Origin: Deltaproteobacteria bacterium
GTDB taxonomy: Bacteria; Desulfobacterota_E; Deferrimicrobia; Deferrimicrobiales; Deferrimicrobiaceae
Length of the DNA stretch: 25,752 nt
Assembly (NCBI GenBank): GCA_023488945.1
Contig: JAMDBZ010000030.1
Span: 22,894 to 48,645, forward strand
Reading direction: 5' to 3'
The notes beneath the pieces were generated by a model. That model had not been told where the DNA came from. It did no database searches and saw nothing but the letters and a program-made list of their open reading frames with translations. How positions within the stretch are numbered: position 1 is the stretch's first letter; every line of letters begins with the position of its first letter. This document shows positions 14,944-22,141 of this stretch, piece by piece. Made by a program: the position numbers and the translations under genes.

Positions 14944-15630
14944 TTAAAAATCGTGACAGACGATGCACGACCGGCCGTTGCTCTTGGACCGGATCCGGTC
15001 CGCCTTGAAGCCCCTCGGGTGGGGGTTGATCCTGAGCCCCGCCTTCGCCGAGTGGCACGTCAGGCAGACGTCGCCGTCGGGGTGACACGACTGGCACGAG
15101 GCGAGGTTGCGCCTTGCCTCCGCCGCGTGCTCGTCCGGGAACAAGGCGATGTAGCTCTGGCCCGTCGGCGTCTTGGCGTGCGACCGGATGGTCAGGGCGT
15201 TCTTCCGGAGCCGGCCGTGGCAGTCCGAGCAGAACGTCGGCTCGTGGCACCGGGAGCACTGCTGCGGGTTCGACTGGGCCTGGATGGGGTGGATCGAAAG
15301 CCAGTCGGTCCGGTGGCTTTCCGGCGCGATGTCCCGCTTCCACTCGCTGCGGGAGAGCCCGGCCTCGATGCCGCCGCCCTTGTGGCAGTCCTGGCAGGTC
15401 CCCTGGTCGTGGCAGTCGAAGCAATTGCGGTTCGGGCCGGCCGCCGGGATGCGGTGCTCTTGGAGCCACCCGCCCCCGTGGTTCGGCGGGACCCCGGAAT
15501 CCTTGTGGCAGTCCGCGCAGTCCGAAAGCGACAGGTCCTTGTATTCCCTGTGGTTCTCCCGGGCGTTGCCCGCGGCCGCCGCCAGGAGCGCCAGGAGGAA
15601 TATCGGGATAACCCAAGCGAATTTCTTCAT
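14944..15630 (-). CDS. Periplasmic octaheme c-type cytochrome (OmaB-like role), 228 aa
   Basis: It has a cleavable signal peptide (MKKFAWVIPIFLLALLAAAAGNA) and eight CxxCH motifs in a short chain: CADCH (38), CFDCH (70), CQDCH (79), CSRCH (125), CSDCH (134), CQSCH (179), CLTCH (189) and CIVCH (222). Geobacter OmaB/OmaC are also octaheme proteins of about this size. They sit on the periplasmic side of the porin and hand electrons to OmcB, so the same role is inferred. The start is ambiguous: ATG 15630 has an A/G-rich site (GAGGGGGCG) at about 10 bases. An in-frame GTG at 15654 would add MREGAKRP and has GAGGGG closer by. The GAGGGGACAAG stretch is directly repeated (15655-15665 and 15670-15680), so the duplication may have created one of the two sites. 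Confidence 0.92.
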   Translation of the reverse strand: MKKFAWVIPIFLLALLAAAAGNARENHREYKDLSLSDCADCHKDSGVPPNHGGGWLQEHRIPAAGPNRNCFDCHDQGTCQDCHKGGGIEAGLSRSEWKRDIAPESHRTDWLSIHPIQAQSNPQQCSRCHEPTFCSDCHGRLRKNALTIRSHAKTPTGQSYIALFPDEHAAEARRNLASCQSCHPDGDVCLTCHSAKAGLRINPHPRGFKADRIRSKSNGRSCIVCHDF

Positions 15631-15678
15631 CGGTCTTTTCGCCCCCTCTCTCACCTTGTCCCCTCGGAACTTGTCCCC

Positions 15679-16920
15679 TCAGAAGCTGAGGTCGAGCGAC
15701 GCCCGCCCCTGGTATTCGTTCCGGTACTGGCGGGTCACGGCGTCTTCCACGCGCAGCTTGGCGCTCATGTTTTCCCGGAGCCGGTAGGAGCCGCCGGCCC
15801 AGTATTTCTTCGCCTTGAAGCCCTCGGCCATCGAGTCCCTCTGGAAGTCGTCGTAGGAGACCCCCGCCGCCAGCAGGGCCTTCTTGTACGCGTAGTCGGC
15901 GGAGACGCGGAAACCGGTCAGGTTCCCCGGGTAGCCGTGCCTCAGGTCGAGCGAGGCGTTGACCCCGAGGCCCTCGACCTTTTTCGGCCGGGCCCGGACG
16001 CCGACCGTGCCGACGTCGGCGGCCGGACCGTCGTAATCGGCGCGGGTATAGGAGCCGTAGAGAGTCAGTTCCGGGTTCACGATCCAGTCGGCGCGCCCCA
16101 GGTATTCCCGGTAACGGGTGACGGCGAAGGCCGTGTAGATCGTGTCCGCGTCGAACGTGGGGTAGGAGGAGTAGTACTCGGCCGTCAGGGTGACCGTCCT
16201 TGCGAACGGGAACGCCTTGACGCCGGCGAGGAACTCGGCGTACGCCTCGTGCATCAGGTCGTACCGCAGGTCGGCGTATCCCTTGACCTTGCCGAAGGCC
16301 CTCTGGTCCAGGTGGAGGCCCGCCATCTCCCGGATGATGTCGCTCCGGTCGTACTTCCGCAGGAAGCTGACCTCGACGTTGTTCCCCGTGAAGAACGACC
16401 CGCCCGCGGAGAGTCCCAGGAGGAGATTGCCCAATTTCGTGACGTCGGCGGTTTCCGCGAACCGGACGTCATAGCCGCCGAACGCCGAGATCGTGACCGG
16501 CCCGAGGTTCCTGACCTCGATCCGGACGCCGTCGACCGTCCCCGATCCCGCGCCCACGGAGACGAACTGCCGCCCCATGCGGATGTCGCCCCGGTCCCCG
16601 GGGAGGGCGTAGTTGACGTAAAGGAAGTAGAGGCGGCCCAGGAAGTCCTCGCTGTCCCCCAGCGCCCTGTCGTCGGGGGATCCGAACTGCCGGGAAACCC
16701 GGCCGTAGCCGAAGGCGGCGAACCGTCCCGTGTTGTCGATCCGCGGCGCGGCGAATTTCAGGTATTGGACCACGTCTCCCTCGTCCTTGTCCTTGAATGG
16801 GTCCGTGTACCAGAGGTACTGGGTGGAGCTCCGGAACCGGACCTCCGCGGACCAGGCCGGCGTCGGACCCAGGAGGACAAGGAGAAGACAGACCGGGAAG
16901 AGCCGTTTCGGTATGCCCAT
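15679..16920 (-). CDS. Outer-membrane beta-barrel porin of the cytochrome conduit (OmbB-like role), 413 aa
   Basis: The signal peptide (MGIPKRLFPVCLLLVLLGPT..AWSA) is followed by alternating amphipathic strands from end to end, many bounded by aromatic residues and short turns. The chain ends ...GRASLDLSF, the C-terminal phenylalanine typical of barrel insertion by the Bam machinery. It contains no heme motif. Its place upstream of an octaheme periplasmic cytochrome and a large multiheme lipoprotein is the ombB-omaB-omcB order of porin-cytochrome complexes in Geobacter. There the barrel sheathes the periplasmic cytochrome so electrons can cross the membrane. Function is inferred mainly from context. 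A strong TAAGGAGGT stands 10 bases before the ATG. It is the first gene of the operon. Confidence 0.88.
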   Translation of the reverse strand: MGIPKRLFPVCLLLVLLGPTPAWSAEVRFRSSTQYLWYTDPFKDKDEGDVVQYLKFAAPRIDNTGRFAAFGYGRVSRQFGSPDDRALGDSEDFLGRLYFLYVNYALPGDRGDIRMGRQFVSVGAGSGTVDGVRIEVRNLGPVTISAFGGYDVRFAETADVTKLGNLLLGLSAGGSFFTGNNVEVSFLRKYDRSDIIREMAGLHLDQRAFGKVKGYADLRYDLMHEAYAEFLAGVKAFPFARTVTLTAEYYSSYPTFDADTIYTAFAVTRYREYLGRADWIVNPELTLYGSYTRADYDGPAADVGTVGVRARPKKVEGLGVNASLDLRHGYPGNLTGFRVSADYAYKKALLAAGVSYDDFQRDSMAEGFKAKKYWAGGSYRLRENMSAKLRVEDAVTRQYRNEYQGRASLDLSF

Positions 16921-16955
16921 TACGGTCCAACCTCCTTACTGAGGGGGCTTTGAAA

Positions 16956-17063
16956 TCACACGCGGGGGATGTCACCGGCGCAACGTGGGAACTCCTTCTC
17001 TATCGTCGGGTCGAATCGTTGCATGTGGCGGAAGCGAAACTCATTGGCGGAATCTTTTCCCAT
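16956..17063 (-). CDS. Possible 35-codon leader ORF of the conduit operon
   Basis: The first ATG after the sigma-28-type promoter (17063) opens a 35-codon frame (MGKDSANEFRFRHMQRF...) that ends at 16956, about 35 bases before the porin start. No ribosome site precedes it; it would be nearly leaderless. It may be chance. It matters only as a possible leader peptide. Confidence 0.15.
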   Translation of the reverse strand: MGKDSANEFRFRHMQRFDPTIEKEFPRCAGDIPRV

Positions 17064-17066
17064 GCG

Positions 17067-17093
17067 TTATCGGCGTCGCCGGGGGAAACTTTA
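17067..17093 (-). promoter_or_regulatory. FliA/sigma-28-type promoter upstream of the porin-cytochrome operon
   Basis: On the minus strand TAAAGTTT (17093-17086), an 11-base spacer, then GCCGATAA (17074-17067). This equals the E. coli flagellar sigma-28 consensus TAAAGTTT-N11-GCCGATAA at all 16 box positions and in spacing. It points toward the porin gene, with predicted transcription start near 17059 and a leader of about 140 bases. Confidence 0.85.
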
Positions 17094-17447
17094 ACGGGAA
17101 AGCCGGAGTCGGGGAAACGGGGCCGTCGTGCGAGAGGGATTTCGAGGAAAATGCGGACACCGGGGGAGGGAACGGGCGGCCGGTTCGCAGGGTCCCTTTC
17201 GTCGGTCGTGTGCCGGGTCATATCATTTCCTTCCACGACGAGAAGGCCGATCGTGTCGATCTTACGATTTTCGAGGAATCCTGTCCACGGATGAATCCCC
17301 GGCGGGCGGGAGGGATCCCGATGAGAACGCCGTTGATTTTTCCGCCGCGAACGGCTTACCATAAAATGTTGGCCGTTCGGATACTGTCGACACATTCCGT
17401 TCCCGCTTGCCGAACATAACGCCCCGCCAGGGGGGAGGAGGAGCACC

Positions 17448-19391
17448 GTGGGGAGAAACATCGTTCAGAAGATCATCGACGCGCACTGCGTCTCCGGCGA
17501 GAAGAAGCCGGGCAGGGAAGTGGCCATCCGGATCGACCAGACGCTGACCCAGGACGCCACGGGGACGATGGCGTACCTCCAGTTCGAGGCGATGGGCGTG
17601 CCCCGCGTCAGGACCGAGGTGTCGGTGTCGTACGTCGACCACAACACGCTCCAGGAAGGGTTCGAGAACGCGGACGACCACCTTTATCTTCAGACGGTCG
17701 CCGCAAAGCACGGAATCCACTACTCGCGGGCCGGAAACGGGATCTGCCACCAGGTCCACCTGGAGCGGTTCGGCGCGCCGGGCAAGACGCTCCTGGGCTC
17801 CGACTCCCACACGCCGACCGGGGGCGGGATCGGAATGATGGCGATCGGGGCCGGCGGGCTCGACGTGGCGGTCGCGATGGCGGGCGGCCCGTTCTTCCTG
17901 ACGTATCCGAAAGTGATCCGGGTCAACCTCTCGGGCAGCCTGCGGCCCTGGGTCGCCGCCAAGGACGTGATCCTCAAGCTCCTCGAGATCCTGACCACGA
18001 AGGGGAACGTCGGCTGCGTCGTCGAGTACGGCGGCGAGGGGGTGGCCGCGCTCTCGGTCCCCGAGCGCGCCACGATCACCAACATGGGCGCCGAGCTCGG
18101 CGTGACGACCTCGATCTTCCCGTCCGACAAGGTGACGAAGGCGTTCATGAAGGCCCAGGGGCGCGAGGACAAGTGGGTCAAGCTGGTCGCCGATCCGTCG
18201 GCGAAATACGACCGCGTCATCGACATCGACCTCTCCGGGCTCGAGCCGATGGTCGCGCAGCCGCACAGCCCGGACAACGTAACGGCGATCAAGGCGCTCG
18301 CGGGGAAGAAAGTGGACCAGGTCCTGGTCGGGTCGTGCACGAACGCCTCCTACAAGGACGTGACGACGCTGGCGAAGATCCTCGCGGGCCGCACGATCGC
18401 GCCGAACGTCTCGTTCGGCGTCGCGCCGGGCTCCCGGCAGGTGCTTCAGATGGCGGCGCGGGAGAGCAGCATCGCCGCGCTCGTCGGCGCGGGGGCGCGG
18501 ATCCTGGAAACCGCCTGCGGCTTCTGCATCGGGGCCGGCCAGGCGCCCCCGTCGGGCGGCGTCTCGGTCCGCACGAACAACCGGAACTTCGAGGGGCGGT
18601 CGGGGACCAAGGACGCCGGGATCTTCCTCGTCTCCGTCGAAACGGCGGCGGCGTGCGCCCTGAAAGGGGAGTTCGCCGACCCGCGCGACGTGGCGCAGGA
18701 GCTCGGGATCGAGTACCCGGGCATCAAGGTCCCGAAGAAGTTTCTCGTGGACGACTCGATGGTCCTGCCGCCGGCCGAAGACTCCTCGAAGATCGAGGTC
18801 CGCCGCGGGCCGAACATCGGGAAGCCGCCGGAGGCGGTTCCCCTCCCGGGGACGATCGCGGGCGAAGTGTCGCTCAAGGTCGGCGACAAGATCACGACCG
18901 ACCACATCATGCCGGCCGGCGCGCGGCTCAAGTACCGCTCCAACATCCCCAAGTACGCCCAGTTCGTCTTCGAAGGGGTCGACCCCGAGTTCCACAAGCG
19001 GGCGCTCGAGAACAAGGCAAAGGGGGTCCACAACGTCATCGTGGGCGGACTCTCCTACGGCCAGGGTTCTTCGCGGGAGCACGCGGCGATCTGCCCGAGC
19101 CACCTGGGCGTGCGCGCGGTCCTCACGAAGTCGTTCGAGCGGATCCATTCCGCGAACCTCATCAACTTCGGGATCGTGCCGCTCCTGTTCGCGAACGAGG
19201 CCGACTACGACCGGATCGCCCAGGGCGACAGGATCGAGATCCCCGGGATCCGGACGGCGATCCAGGAAGGGCAGACCCTCAAGGCCCGCAACGTGACCAA
19301 GGGGTTCGAGTTCGAGGTGAAGCACACGCTGACCGGCCGCCAGGTCGCCATCATCCTGGCGGGAGGGCGGCTGGCCTACAAGGAGCAGTAG
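17448..19391 (+). CDS. acn: Aconitate hydratase, 647 aa
   Basis: A [4Fe-4S] enzyme converting citrate to isocitrate in the TCA cycle. The three cluster cysteines are C297 (LVGSCTNASY) and C357/C360 (ETACGFCIGAG). Other family blocks are 'LLGSDSHTPTGGGIGMMAIGAGGLDVA', 'DHIMPAG' with the swivelling C-terminal domain, and 'SYGQGSSREHAA' carrying the catalytic serine and arginine. At about 650 residues it is the shorter aconitase type common in anaerobes and deltaproteobacteria, not the roughly 900-residue AcnA/AcnB. Homoaconitase or isopropylmalate isomerase activity is less likely given the single-chain layout. The start is GTG, preceded by GGGGGAGGAGGAGC. It is followed by a strong hairpin at 19461. 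Confidence 0.95.
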   Translation: MGRNIVQKIIDAHCVSGEKKPGREVAIRIDQTLTQDATGTMAYLQFEAMGVPRVRTEVSVSYVDHNTLQEGFENADDHLYLQTVAAKHGIHYSRAGNGICHQVHLERFGAPGKTLLGSDSHTPTGGGIGMMAIGAGGLDVAVAMAGGPFFLTYPKVIRVNLSGSLRPWVAAKDVILKLLEILTTKGNVGCVVEYGGEGVAALSVPERATITNMGAELGVTTSIFPSDKVTKAFMKAQGREDKWVKLVADPSAKYDRVIDIDLSGLEPMVAQPHSPDNVTAIKALAGKKVDQVLVGSCTNASYKDVTTLAKILAGRTIAPNVSFGVAPGSRQVLQMAARESSIAALVGAGARILETACGFCIGAGQAPPSGGVSVRTNNRNFEGRSGTKDAGIFLVSVETAAACALKGEFADPRDVAQELGIEYPGIKVPKKFLVDDSMVLPPAEDSSKIEVRRGPNIGKPPEAVPLPGTIAGEVSLKVGDKITTDHIMPAGARLKYRSNIPKYAQFVFEGVDPEFHKRALENKAKGVHNVIVGGLSYGQGSSREHAAICPSHLGVRAVLTKSFERIHSANLINFGIVPLLFANEADYDRIAQGDRIEIPGIRTAIQEGQTLKARNVTKGFEFEVKHTLTGRQVAIILAGGRLAYKEQ

Positions 19392-19460
19392 TCCCCGCTC
19401 GGGCCGGCGGAACCGGGGGCGGGTTTTCGCGCGAGGTTCCCGCTCCGGGCACGACATCAC

Positions 19461-19492
19461 GAAGGGCGACCGGCCGGAGCCGGTCGCCCTTC
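19461..19492 (+). terminator. Hairpin terminator after aconitase
   Basis: A perfect 14-bp stem GAAGGGCGACCGGC / GCCGGTCGCCCTTC with a 4-base CGGA loop, 70 bases after the stop codon. The following tract (GTCGTTTG) is only weakly T-rich, so termination efficiency is uncertain. Confidence 0.7.
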
Positions 19493-19548
19493 GTCGTTTG
19501 ATGAGATAATGAAATCGAGGGCCACCGATAAACGAGGAGGCGGATGTC

Positions 19549-19713
19549 ATGCCCCGCGACGACTGGCGCTACGACGAGGACGCGTGGGAAGGGGACGAGG
19601 AAGAGGAGAAGAAGGCGCCGCCGCCGGAAATCCCCTGCCCGCACTGCCTCCATTTTGTTGCCCGTGAGGCGTTGTATTGCCCCTGGTGCGGGAAGCCGCT
19701 CCCGGAAAATTGA
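19549..19713 (+). CDS. Zinc-ribbon small protein, 54 aa
   Basis: A very acidic N-terminal half (MPRDDWRYDEDAWEGDEEEE) is followed by a compact zinc ribbon, CPHC-x11-CPWC, with the typical 'CPWCGKPL' knuckle ending. Four cysteines would bind one zinc. It probably mediates protein contacts; the function is unknown. GAGGAGG lies 9 bases before ATG 19549. A second ATG at 19544 reads a different frame giving a poly-arginine product and is rejected. It sits alone between aconitase and the T6SS operon. Confidence 0.75.
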   Translation: MPRDDWRYDEDAWEGDEEEEKKAPPPEIPCPHCLHFVAREALYCPWCGKPLPEN

Positions 19714-19732
19714 CCGTGGAACGCTGTTGGCA

Positions 19733-19761
19733 TTGACCGGGAAAATGCGAGGTGATAAATT
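19733..19761 (+). promoter_or_regulatory. Candidate sigma-70 promoter of the T6SS operon
   Basis: TTGACC (19733-19738) and TAAATT (19756-19761) are 17 bases apart at the start of an AT-rich patch. The leader to the first T6SS gene would be about 225 bases. The -10 box is only 4 of 6. Confidence 0.4.
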
Positions 19762-19770
19762 TCTGTTACG

Positions 19771-19815
19771 ATAACGATGTTTTGCTTGGCGGGATTTCTT
19801 GAATAACGATTATTC
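19771..19815 (+). promoter_or_regulatory. Operator-like repeats before the T6SS operon
   Basis: ATAACGAT occurs at 19771-19778 and again at 19803-19810, 32 bases apart (about three helical turns). The second copy lies within a perfect inverted repeat GAATAA-CGA-TTATTC (19801-19815). Such spacing suits a dimeric regulator. The rest of the space to 19995 has no recognisable feature. Confidence 0.35.
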
Positions 19816-19995
19816 TTGGGAAGTTGCCCGAGCGTCCATCCCGGATTCCTCGGGACGATTCGGAAGGAGATCCGGTCAGTAGCCCGCCTCCCTCTGCGCG
19901 TCGGGGCCTCGAACATACCCCGGGCGCCGGCCGGAGCGGAAACGTTTTCATGCGTCGGGAATGCCCGTAACCTGGATTCCTCCCGGGGGGGAAGC

Positions 19996-20796
19996 ATGAA
20001 GGGTCATGACAGCCGCCGCGACCTGCTTTCCTTCCTGACCGCGTCCGGCATATCCCCGGAAGCGTTCCTCGAAGCCCTCGACATCCTGAAGGAAGATATC
20101 CGGGCGGCGCTTTTGCCGAACGAGGGGGAGCGGCCCGGCGCCCCCCCGGCCATGCCCGGCGGAACCGCGGAAGAAGAGGTCATATCCCGAATTCTTGAGG
20201 GGATTGCGGCCCGCTGGGCCCTCGAAGAGGAGACGGCCCGGGAACAGCCGCCGGCGCCCGCGGCGCCGGCCGGGGATCCGCTCCTTCAGACCGTCGTCAA
20301 GCCGGGCGGCGCCCCGAGGCCGCCGCCTTGCGAGCCGGCGGCCCCGGCGGTTCCCCCCGCCGCCCCGTCGCCCGAATCGCCGCGGGTCGGCGCTGCTCCT
20401 CCCGCGCAGGGACGGGAGGTCGGAAAGATCACCACGGAAACCGTCATCCTGAAAGCGCCCTCCGCGTCTCCGGGGCCCCCGTCGCCTTCGAGACCCCACG
20501 CGCCTCCCCCGGCCGATCAGCCGACGACGATCCTGCGGATCGGTCAGCCGCCGCCCCCGACGCCGCCCGGCACGAAGGCGGCGGACGAAGACGACCTTCT
20601 CCGGACCGTGGTGAAGCCTCCGAAAGGAGGGCCCTTCACGCCTCCGCCGGACGATCGGCCGACGACCATCCTCCGCACGGGCCCGGGCGAGGAGCAGTCC
20701 CAGTCCCCCCCGGCGACCGGTGAAGACGATCTCTCCAAGACCGTGATCCTCACGCCGGAGCAGCTCAAGCGGAAGGGAAAAGGAGAATCCCGATAG
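19996..20796 (+). CDS. Proline-rich disordered protein with repeated Thr motifs, T6SS operon, 266 aa
   Basis: I recognise no catalytic domain. Residues 1-80 look helical and acidic (LLSFLTASGISPEAFLEALDILKED). The remainder is Pro/Ala-rich and likely disordered, but carries six evenly spread short hydrophobic motifs around threonine: LLQTVVKP (T99), TETVILKAP (T149), QPTTILRIG (T177/178), DDLLRTVVKP (T204), RPTTILRTG (T223/224) and DLSKTVILTP (T249). Threonine with I, V or L close behind is the kind of peptide FHA domains read when phosphorylated, and T6SS clusters often include a Ser/Thr kinase and an FHA protein. A phospho-docking role is inferred, not shown. It ends in the TAG that overlaps the ATA start of the next gene. 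GGGGGGAAG precedes ATG 19996. Confidence 0.72.
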   Translation: MKGHDSRRDLLSFLTASGISPEAFLEALDILKEDIRAALLPNEGERPGAPPAMPGGTAEEEVISRILEGIAARWALEEETAREQPPAPAAPAGDPLLQTVVKPGGAPRPPPCEPAAPAVPPAAPSPESPRVGAAPPAQGREVGKITTETVILKAPSASPGPPSPSRPHAPPPADQPTTILRIGQPPPPTPPGTKAADEDDLLRTVVKPPKGGPFTPPPDDRPTTILRTGPGEEQSQSPPATGEDDLSKTVILTPEQLKRKGKGESR

Positions 20797-21542
20797 ACAC
20801 CGCGTTCACCGTCGAGTCGCTCGCGGAAGAGATCCGGGCGGCCTACCGATCGAACCCTTCGCGGGGCGCGGAGGGCGTCGAGGAGTGCCTCCGGCGGCGG
20901 CTCGCGCATGCCCCATTCCCCGTGCGACGGGATTTCCTCGCGGGTCTGAGGCGGAATTTCGCATCGCCGGCCCGGGTCACGGCTTCCGGGCACGGCGTCC
21001 GCTCCGACCGGATCGAGCGCCAGCTCGCGAGGCTCTTCGGGAGGGAGACGGCGGCGGAGGAACTGGGATCCCCCGAGTTCGTGGAGAAGCTCGCCGGGGC
21101 GCTCAATGCCGTCTTCGAGGCGCTCAACGGGATCATCGGGACGATCAACGCGACGCTCCTGGGCCGGAAGCCCGAGACGGAGACGATCCGGCACCTCATC
21201 GGGTCGAGCATCGAGGAAGGGACAGGGACGCAGTCGATCGAGGAGCACCTCGCCCGGATCCAGAGCGCCTTTCTCGTCGCCCACAGGGCCTTCCAGGAAG
21301 CGGCCCGGGCCAAGTTCGGCCAGCTCCTGGCGGAGCTCGACCCCGATCTCCTCGAGGCCCGGGCGGAAGGGGGACTGAAGTTCGGCCCCTTGAGGAAAGC
21401 GGAGCTGTTCGAGATCTACAAGGAGAAATACCGCGAGTGCCATGGCTGGTTCGCCTCCGGGCGCTTCACGCAGGACCTGTTGCGGGAGTTCGAGAAGACC
21501 TGCCAGAAACTCTACTCCACCGAGCGAAAGGGACGGCCATGA
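20793..21542 (+). CDS. T6SS protein resembling the C-terminal domain of TagH, apparent ATA start, 249 aa
   Basis: The all-helical sequence resembles the C-terminal domain of T6SS FHA proteins (TagH/Fha1): 'ALNAVFEALNGIIGTINATL', 'EEHLARIQSAFLVAHRAFQEAARAKF', 'LDPDLLEA', 'ELFEIYKEKYRECHGWFASGRF'. No FHA domain is present. The first standard start in frame is GTG 20922, but the 43 upstream codons stay open, keep about 86% G/C third positions and read like protein (FTVESLAEEIRAAYR). The only well-placed start is ATA 20793, 7 bases after AGGAG and overlapping the previous stop as ATAG. Initiation there is inferred from spacing and codon usage. The stop overlaps tssJ (ATGA). Confidence 0.68.
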   Translation: MDTAFTVESLAEEIRAAYRSNPSRGAEGVEECLRRRLAHAPFPVRRDFLAGLRRNFASPARVTASGHGVRSDRIERQLARLFGRETAAEELGSPEFVEKLAGALNAVFEALNGIIGTINATLLGRKPETETIRHLIGSSIEEGTGTQSIEEHLARIQSAFLVAHRAFQEAARAKFGQLLAELDPDLLEARAEGGLKFGPLRKAELFEIYKEKYRECHGWFASGRFTQDLLREFEKTCQKLYSTERKGRP

Positions 21543-22141
21543 GAAACCTCGTCCGCAGGGCGATCGCTCCGTTGACGGTCGTCGCCCTCATTTCCGGGTG
21601 CGGCGGGGGGGCGGCCACCCGGCAGCCTCCGTCGGCCTCTCGGGAGACGTCCGCGATGCGCTACGCGGCCGCCGTTCAATACGCGGGCCCGTATCCCTAC
21701 GAGGAGGGTGCGATCCGGGTCCATCTCAAGGCGGATCCGCGCCTGAACCTCTTCGAGGCGACCCCCCACACCCTGTTCCTGTGCCTTTATCATCTGAGGG
21801 ATCCGAACGGCTTCAACCAGCTCCTCAACGAGACCGACGGGGTCGGCAAGCTCCTCGATTGCTCGCGCTTCGACCCGAGCGTGACGAACACCCGGAGGAT
21901 CATCGTGCAGCCCGGGGGGGAGGTGACCGAGACGCTCGACCGCCCCGAGGGGGCGAAGTACGTGGGACTGGTGGCGGGGTACTCCAATCTCAGGAAGGAA
22001 GACTCCGTCCGCCTCTACCCGGTTCCCATCGTGGAGGAGAGGATCGGGTGGTCGATCCGGAAGACGGCCATGCCCGGAAAGCTCGATATCGACCTGTTCC
22101 TGGGGCCGGACTCGATCCGGGACGTCCGGGGGACCCCATGA
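21539..22141 (+). CDS. tssJ: T6SS outer-membrane lipoprotein TssJ, 200 aa
   Basis: TssJ anchors the T6SS membrane complex to the outer membrane and binds TssM. The signal peptide ends in a lipobox (LISGC, C21). The mature part is a beta-sandwich-like domain starting after 'YPYEEGAIRVHLKADPRLNLFEATPHTLFLCLYHLRDPNGFNQLL', whose 'VHLKADPRLN' and 'LCLYHLRDPNGF' segments are typical of TssJ. It is followed by 'GVGKLLDCSRFDPSV', the loop region, and 'YVGLVAGYSNL'. ATG 21539 overlaps the previous stop as ATGA, and tssK overlaps the other end the same way, so these genes are translationally coupled. Confidence 0.92.
   Translation: MRNLVRRAIAPLTVVALISGCGGGAATRQPPSASRETSAMRYAAAVQYAGPYPYEEGAIRVHLKADPRLNLFEATPHTLFLCLYHLRDPNGFNQLLNETDGVGKLLDCSRFDPSVTNTRRIIVQPGGEVTETLDRPEGAKYVGLVAGYSNLRKEDSVRLYPVPIVEERIGWSIRKTAMPGKLDIDLFLGPDSIRDVRGTP

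Larger units (their letters stand above)
16921..17447. other. Long divergent intergenic region between the conduit operon and aconitase
   Basis: 527 bases. It holds the sigma-28-type promoter of the minus-strand operon (17067-17093) and about 140 bases of operon leader. Open frames here give unrecognisable translations. I saw no c-di-GMP or other riboswitch signature in the leader, and no convincing promoter hexamer pair for the aconitase gene, only AT-richer sequence at 17333-17368. The composition is less GC-rich than the neighbouring genes. Confidence 0.6.

Noticed and set aside
12181..16953. A very long plus-strand open frame (about 1590 codons) opposite the cytochrome operon
   Set aside because: It is antisense to four clear genes with signal peptides and heme motifs. 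GC-rich codon usage on the minus strand leaves few stops on the plus strand. The translation is Arg/Val/Gly-rich with no recognisable domain.
16921..17059. c-di-GMP riboswitch in the leader of the cytochrome operon, as found before some Geobacter cytochromes
   Set aside because: The conserved GEMM segments (such as GGCAAACC and GACGCAAAGCC) are not present on the minus strand.
19784..19802. Sigma-54 promoter (TTGGCGGG...TTGAA) upstream of T6SS
   Set aside because: The spacing is one base off, and the essential GC of the -12 element is missing.
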